Source: CAJINA01 sp964647585 (GTDB lineage Bacteria > Desulfobacterota > Desulfobacteria > Desulfobacterales > CAJINA01). From it: a stretch of 64,000 nucleotides of DNA. The position numbers and the translations under genes are program-made. Where the stretch lies: NCBI GenBank assembly GCA_964647585.1, contig CAZYGG010000011.1:1-64000 (forward strand). Reading direction: 5' to 3'. The notes below the pieces were generated by a model that did not search any database, was not told the origin of the DNA, and saw only the letters and a list, made by a program, of their open reading frames with translations. This document shows, piece after piece, positions 63,121-64,000 of the stretch. The number at the start of each line of letters is the position of its first letter. Positions within the stretch are counted from its first letter, which is position 1.

Positions 63121-64000
63121 TATACCGCCCAATCAAAGGTACGCTGGACAGCTTTGTGCCAGCTTTTGACACCCGCTGTCCGGGTATCGTTTTCCATATT
63201 GGCGTGCCAGGTCTTGTCCTCGGCCCAGTTACGGCGCAGTTCTTCCAGGCCGGACCAGAAACCGGTGGCCAGACCGGCCGCGTAGGCCGCCCCCAGGGCC
63301 GTGGTTTCGGTCACCTTGGGTCTGATCACGGGTACATCCAGGACATCGGCCTGAAATTGCATCAGCAATTCATTGGCGACCATTCCGCCGTCCACCTTCA
63401 ATCGTTTCAGGGCCACCCCGGAATCCTTGTTCATGGCTTCCACGATATCCAGGGTCTGATAGGCATTGGCCTCCAGTACGGCCCGCGCCAGATGTCCTCT
63501 GTTCACAAAACGGGTCAGGCCTACAATGGCGCCGCGGGCATCGGAACGCCAGTAGGGCGCAAACAATCCGGAAAAAGCCGGCACGATATAGGCGCCGCCA
63601 TTATCGTCCACGCTGCGGGCCAGCGCTTCTATTTCCGCCGCGCTGTTGACGATGCCCAGGTTGTCCCGGAACCACTGCACCAGGGCGCCGGCAATGGCAA
63701 TCGAGCCTTCGAGGCAGTAGACCGGCGCCTCAGCGCCTATCTGGTAGGCCACGGTGGTAATCAAGCCATGTTCGGACGGCACGGCCTCAGAGCCGGTGTT
63801 AAGCAGCAGGAAGCAGCCCGTGCCGTAAGTGTTCTTGGCTTCACCTACGTTGAAACAGGCCTGCCCCACCAGGGCGGCTTGCTGATCACCCAGGGCACCG
63901 CAAACCGGTACCCGGGCACCTATAGGACCCGAAGGCGAGGTGTAGCCCCACAACTCGGGGTCGACCGACGGTACAATGCGCGGCAGCATCCGGCGCGGTA
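63120..64000 (-). CDS. glpK: Glycerol kinase, C-terminal part (runs off the window)
   Basis: The visible ~293 residues correspond to the C-terminal half or more of glycerol kinase, which phosphorylates glycerol. Family marks are GALGDQQAALVGQACFNVGEAKNTYGTGCFLL, YIVPAFSGLFAPYWRSDARG and LKVDGGMVANELLMQFQADVL. The frame is open to the window edge, so the N-terminus lies beyond 64000. It heads the glpK-FeADH-glpA-FeS operon on the minus strand; all junctions overlap or nearly touch. Confidence 0.95.
   Translation of the reverse strand, partial: PRRMLPRIVPSVDPELWGYTSPSGPIGARVPVCGALGDQQAALVGQACFNVGEAKNTYGTGCFLLLNTGSEAVPSEHGLITTVAYQIGAEAPVYCLEGSIAIAGALVQWFRDNLGIVNSAAEIEALARSVDDNGGAYIVPAFSGLFAPYWRSDARGAIVGLTRFVNRGHLARAVLEANAYQTLDIVEAMNKDSGVALKRLKVDGGMVANELLMQFQADVLDVPVIRPKVTETTALGAAYAAGLATGFWSGLEELRRNWAEDKTWHANMENDTRTAGVKSWHKAVQRTFDWAV

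Overview
The window is a protein-dense, draft-assembled stretch (one run of 10 N) of a bacterial chromosome. The gene content points to an anaerobic Gram-negative of the Desulfobacterota, probably Desulfobacterales-like. The evidence is a futalosine-type menaquinone cluster, an indolepyruvate ferredoxin oxidoreductase pair, a tungsten-type aldehyde ferredoxin oxidoreductase, a TRAP transporter, ADP-forming acyl-CoA synthetase, acetyl-CoA synthetase, and an MglA/PilZ/DUF4388 polarity-type operon. The lineage is inferred from these families; no rRNA, tRNA or CRISPR array was seen.

Layout. 0-5.5 kb: a HIT protein, then mqnE-mqnC-mqnX-mqnA behind a candidate promoter and operator. 5.7-10.9 kb: iorAB, a DUF2156 protein, a hotdog thioesterase and small unknowns, all on the minus strand. 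9.9-13.7 kb: a decayed zone with a shortened SRPBCC protein, a broken MMPL/RND exporter and its TetR neighbour. 13.8-19.4 kb: a Crp/Fnr regulator, a PaaK-like CoA ligase and a DctPQM TRAP system. 19.5-30.5 kb (minus): nuclease, SPL-like radical SAM protein, cNMP-CBS-DUF294 protein, pseudo-kinase/exonuclease fusion, response regulator, a sodium/solute symporter with a 28-residue partner, and acs; this looks like an acetate uptake and activation locus with its control genes. 31-37 kb: small membrane proteins, a ParB-like protein, purC, and a PilZ/DUF4388-cNMP/MglA/TPR operon. 37-49 kb: mdh, uvrC, uvrB, ispF, an ADP-forming acyl-CoA synthetase, pgi and a Ser/Thr kinase with a cNMP domain. 48.6-53.5 kb: fabH, hrpB, argJ. 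54-64 kb: an aldehyde ferredoxin oxidoreductase broken by a 428-bp tandem duplication, elbB, a thioesterase, a CoA-transferase pair, and a glycerol operon (glpK, Fe-ADH, glpA-like, SdhB-like Fe-S protein).

The most unusual structure is between the genes. At least nine intergenic sites carry arrays of degenerate 7-bp words (some sites 8-bp), mostly as two inverted arms around a loop. The words differ between sites (CTTAANA, TTAGCNN, GAACATC, CGAAATN, AGGTTGA), but the 7-bp register is kept and most sites abut gene 3' ends. Three further dispersed repeat families were seen: a MITE-like element with 19-bp terminal inverted repeats, a 151-bp element that contains heptamer arrays, and a TGTCATTCTGAG-type palindrome. 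A short cassette of about 34 bp recurs inside or beside these. The heptamer hairpins are my best candidate for an undescribed system.
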